Source of the DNA: Ascaphus truei
Taxonomy: Eukaryota > Chordata > Amphibia > Anura > Ascaphidae
Assembly (NCBI GenBank): GCA_036426205.1
Contig: CM071570.1
Coordinates: forward strand, 141,724,563-141,788,562
Direction: 5' to 3'
Length of the DNA stretch: 64,000 nucleotides
A program made the translations under genes and the position numbers. Shown here one piece after another: positions 1-9,599 of this stretch (within the stretch, counting starts at the first letter, position 1; every line of letters begins with the position of its first letter). The notes beneath the pieces are model-generated. The model had not been told where the DNA came from, did no database searches, and worked only from the letters and a program-made list of their open reading frames with translations.

Positions 1-109
1 TCTTTTGGAAATCATTTAACCTCTAGAAAACAGTGGTTTCTATTTAATTATTTTATGCGCTAGGGTTTATGTTCTTTTCAATCATGTTGCAGCAGTCGGG
101 CTGCAGGTC

Positions 110-870
110 AATGATGTGTGGCAGAGGCACTTGCGCCCGGTGACCATAGGAGTTCATCAGGTGGCCGGCCTGATGGACACTGGGGCTACGGTAACTCTGG
201 TGCGACCTGATATGGTCAGCCCAGAGCACCTGCTCCCAGGGACAGGGATGCAGGTGACAATGCCGGATGGTGCACCCAGGATCCTACAAGTTCCGTGACT
301 GGGGAGCCGGTCAAGGGGTGAGGGATGTCATGTGTTGCCTTGATTAGACACCAATATCTTGCTCTGCAATGACCTGGGTCACTTTATTTGCTCCTATGCT
401 GAGGAAGATGCTCCGGTGGCATCTGTCACCCGGAGCCAGAGTCGGGCAGTTGCCCAGGCAGAGAAGCCTTTGGTACCTCTGCCCAATGTGGAGATCATCG
501 CTCCCCAGCTTTTGGAGCCAACGAGTCCGGGGGTCACCGAGGAGACCAGGCAGGTAAGCCAGACCGAGTATATACTGTGTCCTGATATACCTTCTGACCC
601 ATCACCCGATCTAGTGACTGAGGGCGGCGGCTGGAGCTCAGTGAGCAGTTCAGAGAAGCTGTACGCTCCGATCACGACTTGGAAGGCATGACACTGCGTG
701 TGGCCGAGTCTGCCTCAGAGAGTGGGTCGGAATGATTCCTCTGGCACGATGGGCTCTTGATTAGGGAGCAAGCCCCTGAAGCTTCGGTCAGAGTATGGAC
801 TTGTAGGAGACAGCTAGTGATACCTAGGGAGTACAGGCAGCATACGGCAGGTAGCCCATTCCACTAGCGG
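110..870 (+). pseudogene. Ty3/gypsy protease remnant followed by integrase zinc-domain remnant
   Basis: A retropepsin-like core is readable at 116-298, with the active-site block DTGATVTLV about 20 residues in. The same frame resumes at 359-691 in a linker containing SYAEED and TRSQSRA, a type often found after the protease in vertebrate gypsy elements. Stops lie between the two blocks. From about 745 the frame gives a GLLIRE-like block and then LVIPREYRQH, which resembles the start of an integrase HHCC domain; it is frameshifted soon after. Protease followed directly by integrase, with no reverse transcriptase between, would fit a Gmr1-like gene order, but an internal deletion is also possible. 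Not functional. Confidence 0.6.
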
Positions 871-879
871 AGCATCAGG

Positions 880-1300
880 GGGTCACTGTAACATGGACTT
901 ATCCCTGGTTAAGAGAAACTGCCTCTAAATCCAGTAGTGAGCTGGTTAAGTGCAGTCAGGCAATTAACCAGACTCCACCTTGCTAAATTAGAGCTCTATG
1001 AAAATGACTCCTGTTGGAAACAGGAGATTGATTCCTTAGCTCACAATTGGGCTGACATAAGGAGGAATACTGACCAGAGATTTTCCTGAGCATACATCTA
1101 TGCTGATAGAGGAAAGACCAGACTTATTCCTGGGGGCGGTTGGACTGCAAAAGCCTGCAGCTGGAGAACCAGATAAGACTTTCTTATACATTGCTCCCAG
1201 AGAAATATGGTATATGTCTTTGGGACTGGGAACTGGCTTATCCAGCCAGCAGAAAGAAAAAAGGTGTACCGGGCGCGTCTGTACAACAAAGTAAGAAATG
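880..1300 (+). repeat. LTR fragment related to the solo LTR at 57948-58548
   Basis: Several blocks here (for example around CAATTAACCA, the CAGGA..GATTCCT segment and GCTCACAATTGG) appear in the same order in the LTR-like repeat at 57948-58548. I read this as a partial, diverged LTR joined to the gypsy remnant on its left. Its ends are not clear. No coding potential. Confidence 0.45.
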
Positions 1301-2084
1301 TGGAAAATCACGTAAAGTGCATAATCACCAAAAATACAATGTGATTGTGACAATCTACCAAAATAAATGTGAATATAGTTAGTGTAATAAACAATCCCCA
1401 CTAAATTGTGATAAATAAAGTTGCTTATACAACATGTGTAATGAAAACAAGCTGCTCAACATCCTTTGTCTGGACGTCCGCTAGTCCAAAGTAGTGATAT
1501 TTCTTATTCCTGGTAAGGGGAGCGCTGATGATTCTCGTGGTATAATATGTGGAAAGATCAAATAACAAAATATTGTGCAGCCAATAGACAATGGACCCTA
1601 TCTAATATAGGCAATAGATCTCACTCACAAATGAATAGAAGAATACAAGCAGAACAGAGATTCTTCTCTCTCTGAAAGGAGCTCTTTCTGCTATCTTCAC
1701 ATCTAACTCTTGGACACGGCTGGATAAGTCCTGGATGGACCCTGGATATATCCTCTTTGGTAAGTACTCTTAAGCGTATGGCCATCCGGAAATAAAAGAA
1801 AGAACCACAATTGTGCAATATTGCCAGTGTATATAATATACTAAATGCATATAGAAATAAGCGCACTCACATTTTGTACAAGAGTTACATTCATGGGAGA
1901 GAATGGTGATATTGCAGGGAGATCTCGCCAGCTGCCCGGTTCGCGCGCCTCCGCATCCGCGTGCGTCACTTCCAGTGACGTCTCACTTCAAGGCGGAAGT
2001 GCCTGTACGATCTCTTAGATTGCAATAGCTTTGCCAGTACTCTCTGCTAATGTCAGTTCTGATGTCTCCCAGAATCTGCCAATC
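1301..2084 (-). repeat. Non-coding, PLE terminal-repeat-like sequence
   Basis: There is no gene here. From about 1500 the texture (a GGAGCGC block, ACTCACA boxes, then a GC-rich GCGTGCGTCACTTCC stretch shortly before a hammerhead-like motif) parallels the terminal regions at 21290-21965 and 45660-46380. I infer a pseudo-LTR of a minus-strand PLE. The part at 1301-1500 is AT-rich and I recognise nothing in it. Confidence 0.35.
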
Positions 2085-2120
2085 GATTCAACGCATTTCA
2101 CTGTTGCTTCTTCAGGAAAT
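2085..2120 (-). ncRNA. Degenerate hammerhead ribozyme motif
   Basis: Read on the minus strand the segment gives CTGAAGA, a short spacer, GAAA and TGCGTT, the order of a type I hammerhead core with a minimal stem III. Stem II is poor (at most two or three pairs) and the usual ACGCGT has become ATGCGT, so activity is doubtful. It probably marks the end of a PLE-related sequence. Confidence 0.45.
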
Positions 2121-2210
2121 TTATAGGCTTGTTGAATACACTACCTATTTATAACCATCTAATTGAATAACCAATCCTCAGCTAGTTCTCAAAATTATCA
2201 ATAGCACTAA

Positions 2211-2423
2211 ACTTAACACAAAGTGTTGAGTAATGATATTTATACAGGCTAAGGGGTATAGTATATACCATAATCAACATATCAATATAACATAGCATAA
2301 ACTTTATAAAAAAAATAAAAACATAGAATTTTTAATAAAGTTTATGCTATGTTATATTGATTATGGTATATACTATACCCCTTAGCCTGTATAAATATAA
2401 TTACTCACCACTTTGTGTTAAGT
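2211..2423. repeat. Long inverted repeat (arms about 90 bp, 27-bp loop)
   Basis: The arm at 2211-2307 is the reverse complement of 2335-2423, with two mismatches and one 8-bp insertion in the left arm. The loop is A/T only apart from a few bases. The transcript would form a long hairpin. It could be a tail-to-tail junction of two copies of one repeat or a foldback element. No coding potential. Confidence 0.8.
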
Positions 2424-2443
2424 AATAAAGAAAACATTACATA

Positions 2444-2838
2444 CACTGGCGACACACTTTATTCGAGCTCGGCTAGTCCCACAAATTCGGGTATACCCGG
2501 GTGTATTGAGGTTTGTGACTGTTTTCTGCCCGAGTGCATTGAGGTATTTTCCAGGCAGGGATTGAAGCATTTTATTCCCGCTGGCTGCAATACTGCACAG
2601 TATATATATATACTGCATTACAATTCATGAATTTATGCCATCTGGTAGACACGCGAAGCATTGCAGCCTATTAAATCCTAATCATTATCATTTAACAGAT
2701 CAGCCGCCCGTCAGCCAGGCATGAACCCAGGCTGGGAAGGCAAACGCAACGGGGCTTGTCTGAGGTGAGGAGCGGCGCATTCCAGGTATCTGCCAGGTAC
2801 ATACTGGGTATTTGCTCGAATAAAGTGTGTCGGTGCAG
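2444..2838. mobile_element. Tc1/mariner-type MITE
   Basis: A 19-bp perfect terminal inverted repeat CGACACACTTTATTCGAGC lies at 2450-2468 and 2814-2832. Extending outward, each side reaches a TA dinucleotide (2442-2443 and 2839-2840) followed by a C, as expected for Tc1/mariner target duplication. The interior (about 395 bp in total) has no transposase. MITEs at 3392-3744 and 17067-17426 have similar ends built around TTTATTyGA. Confidence 0.65.
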
Positions 2839-2981
2839 TAGTGCAATAATGTTTTAAATCAGTGATTTGGTGCAAAAAGGTCAAAATTGACTACTCACAT
2901 TGAAGCAATCAAAATCAAGCCTGGGTCTGGTGGTAAGGTTGGATCCTCAGTGTGCTTTCTCTTTGTTGTTAGTGGGCTGAA

Positions 2982-3029
2982 ACACTCTACGCGTTTCGCC
3001 GTTATTGCTTACGGCTTCATCAGGAGTGT
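2982..3029 (-). ncRNA. Hammerhead ribozyme, type I, well conserved
   Basis: On the minus strand the order is stem I ACACTC, core CTGATGA, stem II from the GCCGT/ACGGC pairing, GAAA, the short palindromic stem III of ACGCGT, cleavage site GTA, and the closing GAGTGT that pairs with stem I. All core positions I can check are present. Short-stem-III type I hammerheads are known from PLEs and related retroelements, where two copies may act as a dimer. It lies about 140 bp outside the MITE at 2444-2838. Confidence 0.8.
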
Positions 3030-3391
3030 CTATTGGCTGCTAGATCCGGTATTAAATACTCTAAACCCCTCCCTCTTACTCACGTCCTATTGGCCAATTA
3101 AATGTGATGTCACAAATGTAAACAAAGTGGGTGGGCATAGCGCATTAAATACATTTCACATCCTCCCTTCCTAATATCAGTAATAAAAGGGCATAATTTA
3201 ATAAACTCAATTTATACATAGAGTTGCCTAATGCGGCATATGACAAGCAAAGAATAATATCAACATATTAAAATTATATAAAAATTACAAAATGCTCAAT
3301 CTATATCCTAATCTAAAAATAACTTTAATCACGACGATTGTGGTTTTTCTCAAAGATAAAGACAGAAAAAGGGGACTTAAAAGAAAACATA

Positions 3392-3744
3392 CAGTAGCAG
3401 CAGCTTTTATTTGAAGCAATGCCGCCGGCCGGGTGCGTGTGCGCAGCGTGGAGATGCGGCGCACTGTGATGTCACAGTCACTTGCGCGCCCGGCTTCCTC
3501 GGCTTCCCCAGGCTTCCCCGGGCTTCCCCGACACCCCTGGAGATTAAAGTAAGGTAAGCGGGGTGCGGGGAAGCAGAGGGGCAGAGCAGGAGCCGGGTTC
3601 GGGGTCGGGAAGGGGGGTAAATTGCGCGCAAAGTGGAGGGGGGTGCGTGGGGGAAACGCGGTGGCGCGCGGTTTTGACTGGCGGCAGCCGGAGTAGATCC
3701 CGGCATGCCGCCGGCATTACTTCAAATAAAAGCTGCCGCCACTG
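3392..3744. mobile_element. Tc1/mariner-type MITE, GC-rich
   Basis: Ends are imperfect inverted repeats of at least 33 bp (CAGTrGCrGCAGCTTTTATT and inward), flanked by TA at 3390-3391 and 3745-3746. The interior is GC-rich and codes for nothing recognisable; long open frames on both strands are a by-product of base composition. Confidence 0.7.
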
Positions 3745-3746
3745 TA

Positions 3747-4309
3747 GTAGTAGTAGAAAAAGACCCCCAACACTATTGTATTAACCCCTTAGTAGCCATA
3801 GTGGCCATGTAGGCATGCATCATGCAGGTCACTTGTTTTGTCAACTATGGGAAGCTTAGTTGGCAAAACCAATTACATCAATAAGAATGGTGCCAATCAC
3901 GATATGTGACTATTTCACATGTGCTGCGATGGATTTTGTCCCTATAAAACGCCAGCATCATCCCAGACCACAGGAAGTGAGGGGAGCGGCCATATTCGCT
4001 GGCTCGAGATAAAATAATCTCATCTATGAGATAAAACATATCACTCTATGGTTGCTCTCAGAGAAGTACCTCCATATATTCCTAATAAAATATAACTTTT
4101 AATGATATAACAATAAAAACATACAGTATATACAAGAACAGCAAAGAAATGCTACAGCCCTTTAATAAAATAGTTTGTTTCTAGGAGCTGTGACTTTACA
4201 GGGAGTTGTGGAGAGTAAGTAAATAACTTAATCTGTATAAAATGCTAGATATAAACACTGAGGAGATATCCCAACTCTAAAAATGTATAGGATTGTTGTG
4301 AATCTGTAT
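3747..4309. other. No gene seen; original flank of the chromodomain gypsy element
   Basis: AT-rich sequence with a short GTAG run at its start. I recognise no element. It ends at the ACATG (4310-4314) that is duplicated at 28573-28577 around the gypsy insertion. Confidence 0.5.
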
Positions 4310-4314
4310 ACATG

Positions 4315-5129
4315 TGTTACGCCGGAGTAGCCCGCAGACCAGACCTGTCCCTAGAACTGAGGTGGCAGGTATGAATACACACACCGACAGAGCGAGGGAC
4401 GTGTCCGGGTTGTGGTATTAGATGGTGCAAGGCCAGATGGGGAGTATTGCGTGAATACTTGCCGGTACCGTTTTTTCCAGAAGAATGGTCATTGCCGTTG
4501 CCGAGATCAGGGGTAGGAGAAGTACGGAAGGATTGAGGTGAGAGCCATGGTTGAAGGGAGCCAGAAGGTATGTAAACAGGAACAATCCGAAGTCGAGAGC
4601 CAAAGGGGGAAGTCTGCCAAGCCGTGTCAAAACCGAGAGAATCAAAGAACAAGCACTGTGAAACACCCATACAAAAACTATGACGAGCGAGGAAGCACAG
4701 AACAGAGAGGGTATATAAAGCTGGAATAGCCAACCAGGAGAGGGGGCGTGCCTGGAGGAGCCCAGGGAGCTTCAGTGCATTGGCTGCTGTTCCTAGAGCT
4801 CAGGTGACACTCAGCAAGAGCCAGATTGTAACCGTGCAGTGTTTGGGGGTGGAGCCTGAGCGGAGATAAGTTCAGGGGCTGTTGTGTGTGTGCTGTAAGT
4901 CCGACATGCGCATAAGAGGAACCAACGTGGGGTGCGCACGGAGCGGCGATTCCACACCGACGGCTGCGGTGTAGAGCGTGGAGGAAGTACCTCATGGAGT
5001 GTCCTACCATACCAAGGGGTAAGTGATGCAGCTGAAGGGGGCTTGCGTGGTTGTAGCGGAAGGGTCTGAGCAGTGTAAGGAGAGAGCCGTGAGCTCCACC
5101 TGTGGTGCTGTGTGCTCACATTTCTAACA
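4315..5129 (-). repeat. 3' LTR of the chromodomain gypsy element
   Basis: 815 bp, TG...CA ends, matching the LTR at 27827-28572. The main difference is a block of about 70 bp near 4410-4480 that the right LTR lacks. A TATATA box on the minus strand lies at 4712-4717. Open frames crossing this LTR on either strand are not genes. Confidence 0.93.
4678..4719 (-). promoter_or_regulatory. LTR TATA box and predicted start, with candidate self-primer
   Basis: On the minus strand TTTATATA occupies 4719-4712. About 29 nt downstream of the first T of TATATA the sequence GCTCGTCATAG runs from 4688 to 4678, where transcription should start. It can pair with the 11 nt just inside the 5' LTR (27826-27816, TTATGATGAAC) at ten of eleven positions, counting two G-U pairs. 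Tf1/sushi-group elements are proposed to self-prime reverse transcription in this way. The right LTR has the same arrangement at 28121-28131 with one more mismatch. Confidence 0.55.
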
Positions 5130-5145
5130 GTACCCCCCTCTTCAG
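5130..5145 (-). other. Polypurine tract of the gypsy element
   Basis: Directly inside the 3' LTR the minus strand reads GAAGAGGGGGGTAC, a purine run in the place where plus-strand DNA synthesis is primed in LTR retrotransposons. Confidence 0.75.
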
Positions 5146-6022
5146 GATCGGCCTCAGGACGATACAAGAACGGCTTCTCTGGAAATTTCCTCCTAAAAGT
5201 CTTCAGGAGGCTGGGCGCATGGATGTCTTTGAGCGGAACCCAAGACCTCTCCTCGGGTCCGAAACCCCTCCAGTGGACCAAAAACTGAAGCTGCCCCCTG
5301 GAGATGCGGGAGTCCAGTAAGGCTTGTACCTCGTATTCTTCGTTATTGAGTATCGTGACTGGATCTGGCTTGCTGGTCTGTTTGGAAAAGAAACGATTGG
5401 CAATGTGGGGTTTTAATAGCGAGGCATGAAAAACGTCTGGGTTAATCTGCTCCACAACGGGAAAGGGACCCAAAAACCTAGGAGCCAATTTAGGGGAAGG
5501 AACTCTCAGGCGGATGTTTCTTGAAGAGAGTAATACTAAATCCCCTGGCTTGTAGTTGGGTGCCGGCCGACGTTGGCGATTGGCCTGAAGTCTAGCAGTA
5601 TCGGCGGCCTTGTGGAGAGACGATTGTACCTTGGACCAAATGTCTTGGAGAGTGGAAATCCGTTCGTCTACCGCCAGTACCCCAGAAGCAACATTGGAAA
5701 TAGGTAAGCAGGGAGGGTGAAACCCATAATTGACAAAGAATGGAGATTCTCGGGTGGATTCGCTTCGGGCCGAATTGACCGCGTACTCTGCCCACGGGAG
5801 GAGTTGGGACCAATCGTCCTGGGAATCGGAGATGAAACATCTGAGATTTTTCCAGCGACTTGCTAGTTCTCTCTGTCTGTCCATTGGACTGGGGGTGGTA
5901 TGCAGAGGAGAAGGAAGAGACAATTCCCAGTCTTTTAGTGAAGGTCCTCCAGAACTTGGAGACGAACTGGGATCCTCTGTCAGAGACAATGGAAGACGGA
6001 ATGCCATGGATCCTAAAGATAT
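5146..6022 (-). pseudogene. Gypsy integrase C-terminal half with chromodomain
   Basis: The minus strand reads from SDRGSQF (second catalytic Asp) through the NGQTER block (catalytic Glu) into [17 protein letters not shown], a GDLVLLSSRNI beta-barrel region, and ends in a chromodomain with YEVQALLDSR and FLVHWRGFG. A chromodomain at the integrase end is the mark of chromoviruses, including vertebrate sushi elements, and is thought to guide integration through histone contacts. The frame changes near 5880. The upstream half of the integrase is 14.8 kb away at 20808-21274, because the composite insertion separates them. Confidence 0.88.
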
Positions 6023-6356
6023 CTGTTTGTATGGGATATAATCCCAGTGTTCAGGGCTCAGCTATCCTAGGTACATATATGTAAATGTACACTTATTCAC
6101 AGCAGTAATTAATCCATCCAGACACTTGAGCATAAATGAAGGCTGTATGAGACTCACTATGGTAATATAAACAGGAAGGTGTACTAGTTATGCTGGAGGA
6201 ATAACACAGATCTCCATATATACCATAAAGGTACTGTATAAATCCCCAGTAAAACCAAAGTACATACCATATTGTGCAGTCCGTGTTGGAGCCTCAGTAG
6301 AACAGCTGCTCGGTCTTTGATTAACGCGTGCGTCACGCCAGAAGCATATGAAGATA
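6023..6356. repeat. Left end of the composite insertion, unassigned
   Basis: No gene. The last 70 bp contain CGCGTGCGTCACGCCAGAAG, similar in style to the GC-rich part of other PLE terminal regions here. I infer PLE-derived 5' or pseudo-LTR sequence, weakly. Confidence 0.35.
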
Positions 6357-6840
6357 GTGTGTGGTCCCGTGGGGTCCGGTGGCGGAGCACTGCAACGCAA
6401 ACAATGGGGGCTGCAAACCAGTTCAGGAATAAAAAACGATTTATTGCGTGGTCATAAGGAGTACAAAAACACTCTGACGCGTTTCAGGACCTAAGTCCCT
6501 TTATCAAAGAGTAGATGCGCGTCTGCTATGTTCCCCGTAATAAACTCTGGCTCCCGCCCCCAACGATGACCAAACGGGGACTCCAAGTCTCGCGCGAGTT
6601 GATGAACAGACTAACCCATTGGTGAATATGACAACCAATGGCGCAACTAGCTGAAGAATAGCCTCCCCTGTGGGTGTGGCCTGGGAGCCGTGTGTATAAT
6701 GGGGGAATAGCAATGTATACAAAACACAGCGTGAATAATACCAAAAATGCTTAATAAAGCTATACTAATTAAAAGCGCGATCATTAAAAACACAAGAGTT
6801 GGAGAAACTGTCTACTGTCTAGCATATATACTATTATATA
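6357..6840 (-). repeat. Inverted copy (A) of the PLE1 3' end
   Basis: This is the reverse complement of 20320-20807 at high identity, starting GTGTGTGGTCCCGTGG and including the hammerhead-like motif and the TAGCATATATACTATTA block. With the copy at the right end of the insertion it gives inverted terminal repeats, a known arrangement for PLE pseudo-LTRs. Confidence 0.85.
6469..6512 (-). ncRNA. Hammerhead ribozyme-like motif, PLE1 family (copy A)
   Basis: On the minus strand: stem I ACTC, TTGATAA where CTGATGA is expected, a GGGAC/GTCCT stem II with a TTAG loop, GAAA, ACGCGT, cleavage site GTC and GAGTGT. Stem II, GAAA and stem III are intact but two core positions differ, so this family may be slow or inactive. 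The same motif is at 14325-14368 and 20652-20695. Confidence 0.6.
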
Positions 6841-6867
6841 TTTATATATATATATATATATACACAC
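6836..6867. repeat. (TA)n microsatellite
   Basis: A run of TA/TATT units at the inner end of copy A. It hides the junction with the forkhead/Harbinger block. Confidence 0.85.
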
Positions 6868-7293
6868 GTATTTAAACTCATGCAGACAGGGAGTTAACCA
6901 GACTTTCACATACACACAGAAATGTAAGCGGGGAAAAAACATTTCTTTTTGCAGGTGTGTGTTTTTACTGATATGCCTGGCTAAGAAATATTTTCACACA
7001 GTGGTCTTTGTTAGTTTTCAAAAAAACACTATGTGAACGCATTCAAAGTCTAGGGATGTTTTTCACAAACGAGATAAAAGAAGGAGAAATGTTTCTCCCA
7101 CAGTCCCATATCACGAACCACAACTGTTAACCCAATTAGACAAACAAATCCAATTGGCGTTTGAAATAAGGAGTCAAAGTAGTTAGTTTTGTTGACCTTG
7201 ACAAGGAAAAACAGGAGTTTGTTAGCCATTCAGCACATTCATTTTGATGAGCAAATAACACAGACCTGCACACAGCTTTTGTGCTACTCAGAC

Positions 7294-7962
7294 ATGGCTG
7301 ATGAATTCGTTAACAATATTAATCCCCTTTTAGGGTATAAGTACATGATCTGTGAAGCCATCTTGAACAGTCGCGGACAGAAAGCAAGCACACGCCAAAT
7401 CGATGATTTCATTCGAGCAAAATATCCTTATTACCAAGACCGTAAGCATGCACGGAATTTTAATTCCTCAATAAGATTCACTTTATCAAGTAATGACTTT
7501 TTTGAACGTGACCAGGATAAGCTACAACACACCTATGGTTTCTGGAAGATTGCCCCGGAAAAACAATTTCTCCTGAAAGACGGCACTTATATTGTCGTGA
7601 AAGGCATATTTATTCCTAATGGCAATAGCAATGTATCCGCTACTACTGATCCGTTTGAATCGATACGTGCTGCAATATCTGCAGCCTCCATTCCTGAAAC
7701 CCACATTGTACAAGAACAAAAGTACTATGATTATGTACCAAGCCTTTCAGCTGAAAATGCATTGGAATGGGAACCCGAAGAAATGAACCTACCTCCCGAC
7801 CAATTATTTGAAGAAAGCAGTGGCGATTCCTATGAGCGCATCCTGGAGGAGATATGTGTCATACTGGATTCAGCGGTTGGGTTAAGCGTGGATGAAAATG
7901 CCTTGCATTTCTGGAGCGACCAGTTGCAGCCAGGCGAAGAGTTAATTCTAGAAGAATGGTAA
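7294..7962 (+). CDS. Forkhead (winged-helix) domain protein, divergent, intact
   Basis: Single-exon frame of 222 residues. The start at 7294 has a good context (A at -3, G at +4). Residues about 11-90 match the forkhead fold: GYKYMICEAI (helix 1), the KYPYYQDR equivalent of the FPYYR block, FNSSIRFTLSSNDFF where classical members read NSIRHNLSLNDCF, and GFWKIAPE where they read YWTLDP. The recognition helix lacks the usual Asn and His, so its binding preference may differ. The C-terminal third is acidic and rich in Leu, Pro and Glu, like an activation region. AATAAA lies 185 nt downstream (8147-8152). The neighbour in convergent orientation is a Harbinger transposase. It may be that element's accessory protein or a captured host gene; I cannot name a Fox subfamily. 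Confidence 0.8.
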   Translation: MADEFVNNINPLLGYKYMICEAILNSRGQKASTRQIDDFIRAKYPYYQDRKHARNFNSSIRFTLSSNDFFERDQDKLQHTYGFWKIAPEKQFLLKDGTYIVVKGIFIPNGNSNVSATTDPFESIRAAISAASIPETHIVQEQKYYDYVPSLSAENALEWEPEEMNLPPDQLFEESSGDSYERILEEICVILDSAVGLSVDENALHFWSDQLQPGEELILEEW

Positions 7963-8146
7963 ATATAACAATCGTTATGCGTTGACTCTGCTTTTAAATT
8001 TTTTTTTTTTTTGTAACCACCATTTTCACTTTCAATGCGTGGATACAGCGTAACATTGCAGACTGCATAACATGTAGCGATCACAAACAAATTGTTTCCT
8101 AATACAATATAGTAGAACCTGAAAGAGTAGTACACATTGCTGACGG

Positions 8147-8152
8147 AATAAA
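8147..8152 (+). terminator. Polyadenylation signal for the forkhead gene
   Basis: AATAAA, 185 nt after the stop codon, in otherwise non-coding sequence. Position fits; use is not shown. Confidence 0.5.
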
Positions 8153-8239
8153 TATACGTACTTTCCTATCCCTTTAAACATATTAGCAACATTTTTCCAT
8201 TACTCTAACACATACCTGTTTTGTTATCATGCAACATCT

Positions 8240-8780
8240 ACAACATTGAAAACCGGGTCCACCACGTATGACGTGGGACCCTTGTCATGGGCCAAGGCGT
8301 CCTTAAAAAGGATTACTGATGTAAGTCCCGCCCCCAAGCGACGTGCGCGCCTCAAAGCCTATTGGCTGTCATGTTTTGTTATAGTAACGGTAACTGCAGT
8401 GTGTGATGCGTGCGGCTCAGTGTTTGTAGGCGTACCCTGGGCGTTAGCCGAATGTTAATTGAGTGGGAGGAGTGTTAGCGTGCGTTTCACGCTGGCTTAA
8501 CATGACGTCACACGTATTGCATTTGCGCATTGTGTTATCGGCCGTGCTTTCTGTTCAAACACGTCTGTTTAAAAAGAATACAGATGTACTCGTTTAGAAC
8601 GAATGTAGTTTCGTCTTCATTGTATTTGAAATAAAGATGTTATGTTTACTGGTATTTTCAACATGTATTGAACGCACAACGTACGCTTTGTTTTGCGCAT
8701 GCGCTAACAGTTAGTGGAGCCAAGCGTGAAGTGCGTGCGCACACAAAGATGTGCGCGCACATCTTTCAGTATACAGGCAA
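8240..8780. promoter_or_regulatory. CpG-rich, promoter-like segment with a 22-bp palindrome
   Basis: This stretch is clearly richer in CpG than its AT-rich surroundings. It contains ATTGGCT (CCAAT in reverse) near 8359, a CRE-type TGACGTCA near 8504-8511 and a perfect palindrome centred on GTGCGCGCAC at 8744-8765. No long frame with recognisable similarity starts here. It may be an internal promoter or CpG island of the transposon-like block, or of a gene that has been lost. Confidence 0.35.
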
Positions 8781-9338
8781 CGTTCACTTCTTATACATAG
8801 TTATGCCTGCTACAAATTTAAAGAAATATTACATACTGATGAACAGTTTTACTTCTAACATATAAGTGACTGACGTGTGTATCTACACAATCATATAGAG
8901 CTGCGTAACGCGTTGTCACGGATGCATATCTAGTAAGGTGCCATCTTTGACCATCATGTGTTTGCTGTATTTCAGAGATGTCGGGGAAGATACAATCGGA
9001 TCAATGTATGATTTCAGAAGAGTCTACCTTTATATGAGATGATTGTGAGGAGGAGCCACCGACTACTATACTACATATGGAACTAATTTTATATTGCTTG
9101 CAGCGCTTATTAACAAACAATTAAAAATGTGATACCCTTATGCCTATATTGCATAAGCACTTAATTAACATAATGATGTTGCAAAAGAGTGCCTCATGAA
9201 TTTTTATTGAGTGTTCTTTAATGACTACTAACATTTTATGACATGGTGTGTTTTATATATAACAACCATTCCCACTCTGCTAACACATTTGTGTATTCTA
9301 ATATGTAATGGAACGTATGACTGTCGAAACTATGTAAC

Positions 9339-9592
9339 AATAATAATAATAATATGAGCATGTTCATGTATAGGGCTGCTAGTTGTACGCAGCGATTTAC
9401 AGACACATGTTTCAGCCTGAGGTCCCTGGCCCGTGGAACGTACAAATGTTTTTTTGCCGCATGAGGCACAGGGAGATAAAGTGACTTGGCCAAGGTCACA
9501 AGGAGCCCACACCGGGAATTGAACCAGACTCCCCTGCTTCAAACTATCAGTGCCAGTGTGTGTCTTTACTCAGTGAGCCACTCCTTCTCCCA
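9339..9592 (-). mobile_element. tRNA-derived SINE (CORE-SINE/MIR-like layout)
   Basis: On the minus strand a tRNA-like head carries an A-box-like TGGCTCACTGAG (about 9569-9580) and a B box GGTTCAATTCC (9515-9525). Then follow GACCTTGGCCAAGTCACTTT, like the core of MIR-type SINEs, and a tail of ATT repeats (9339-9353). ATGTAA flanks both sides and may be a short target duplication. It shows the forkhead/Harbinger block has been in the genome long enough to be hit. Confidence 0.75.
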
Positions 9593-9599
9593 ATGTAAA

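Noticed and set aside
3407..3784. Frames of 99 and 73 codons in a GC-rich patch
   Set aside because: Interior of the MITE at 3392-3744; no similarity.
4317..5010. Frames of 138 and 110 codons on the minus strand
   Set aside because: They are LTR sequence, repeated at 27829-28453, and have no protein similarity.
7189..7293. Upstream extension of the forkhead frame by 35 codons
   Set aside because: It lacks an ATG at its start (the first codon is TTG) and is not part of the domain; the ATG at 7294 has good context.
7522..7719. Minus-strand frame inside the forkhead gene
   Set aside because: Antisense shadow; no domain, no start context.
9515..9580. tRNA gene
   Set aside because: A and B boxes are present but there is no cloverleaf; it is the head of a SINE.
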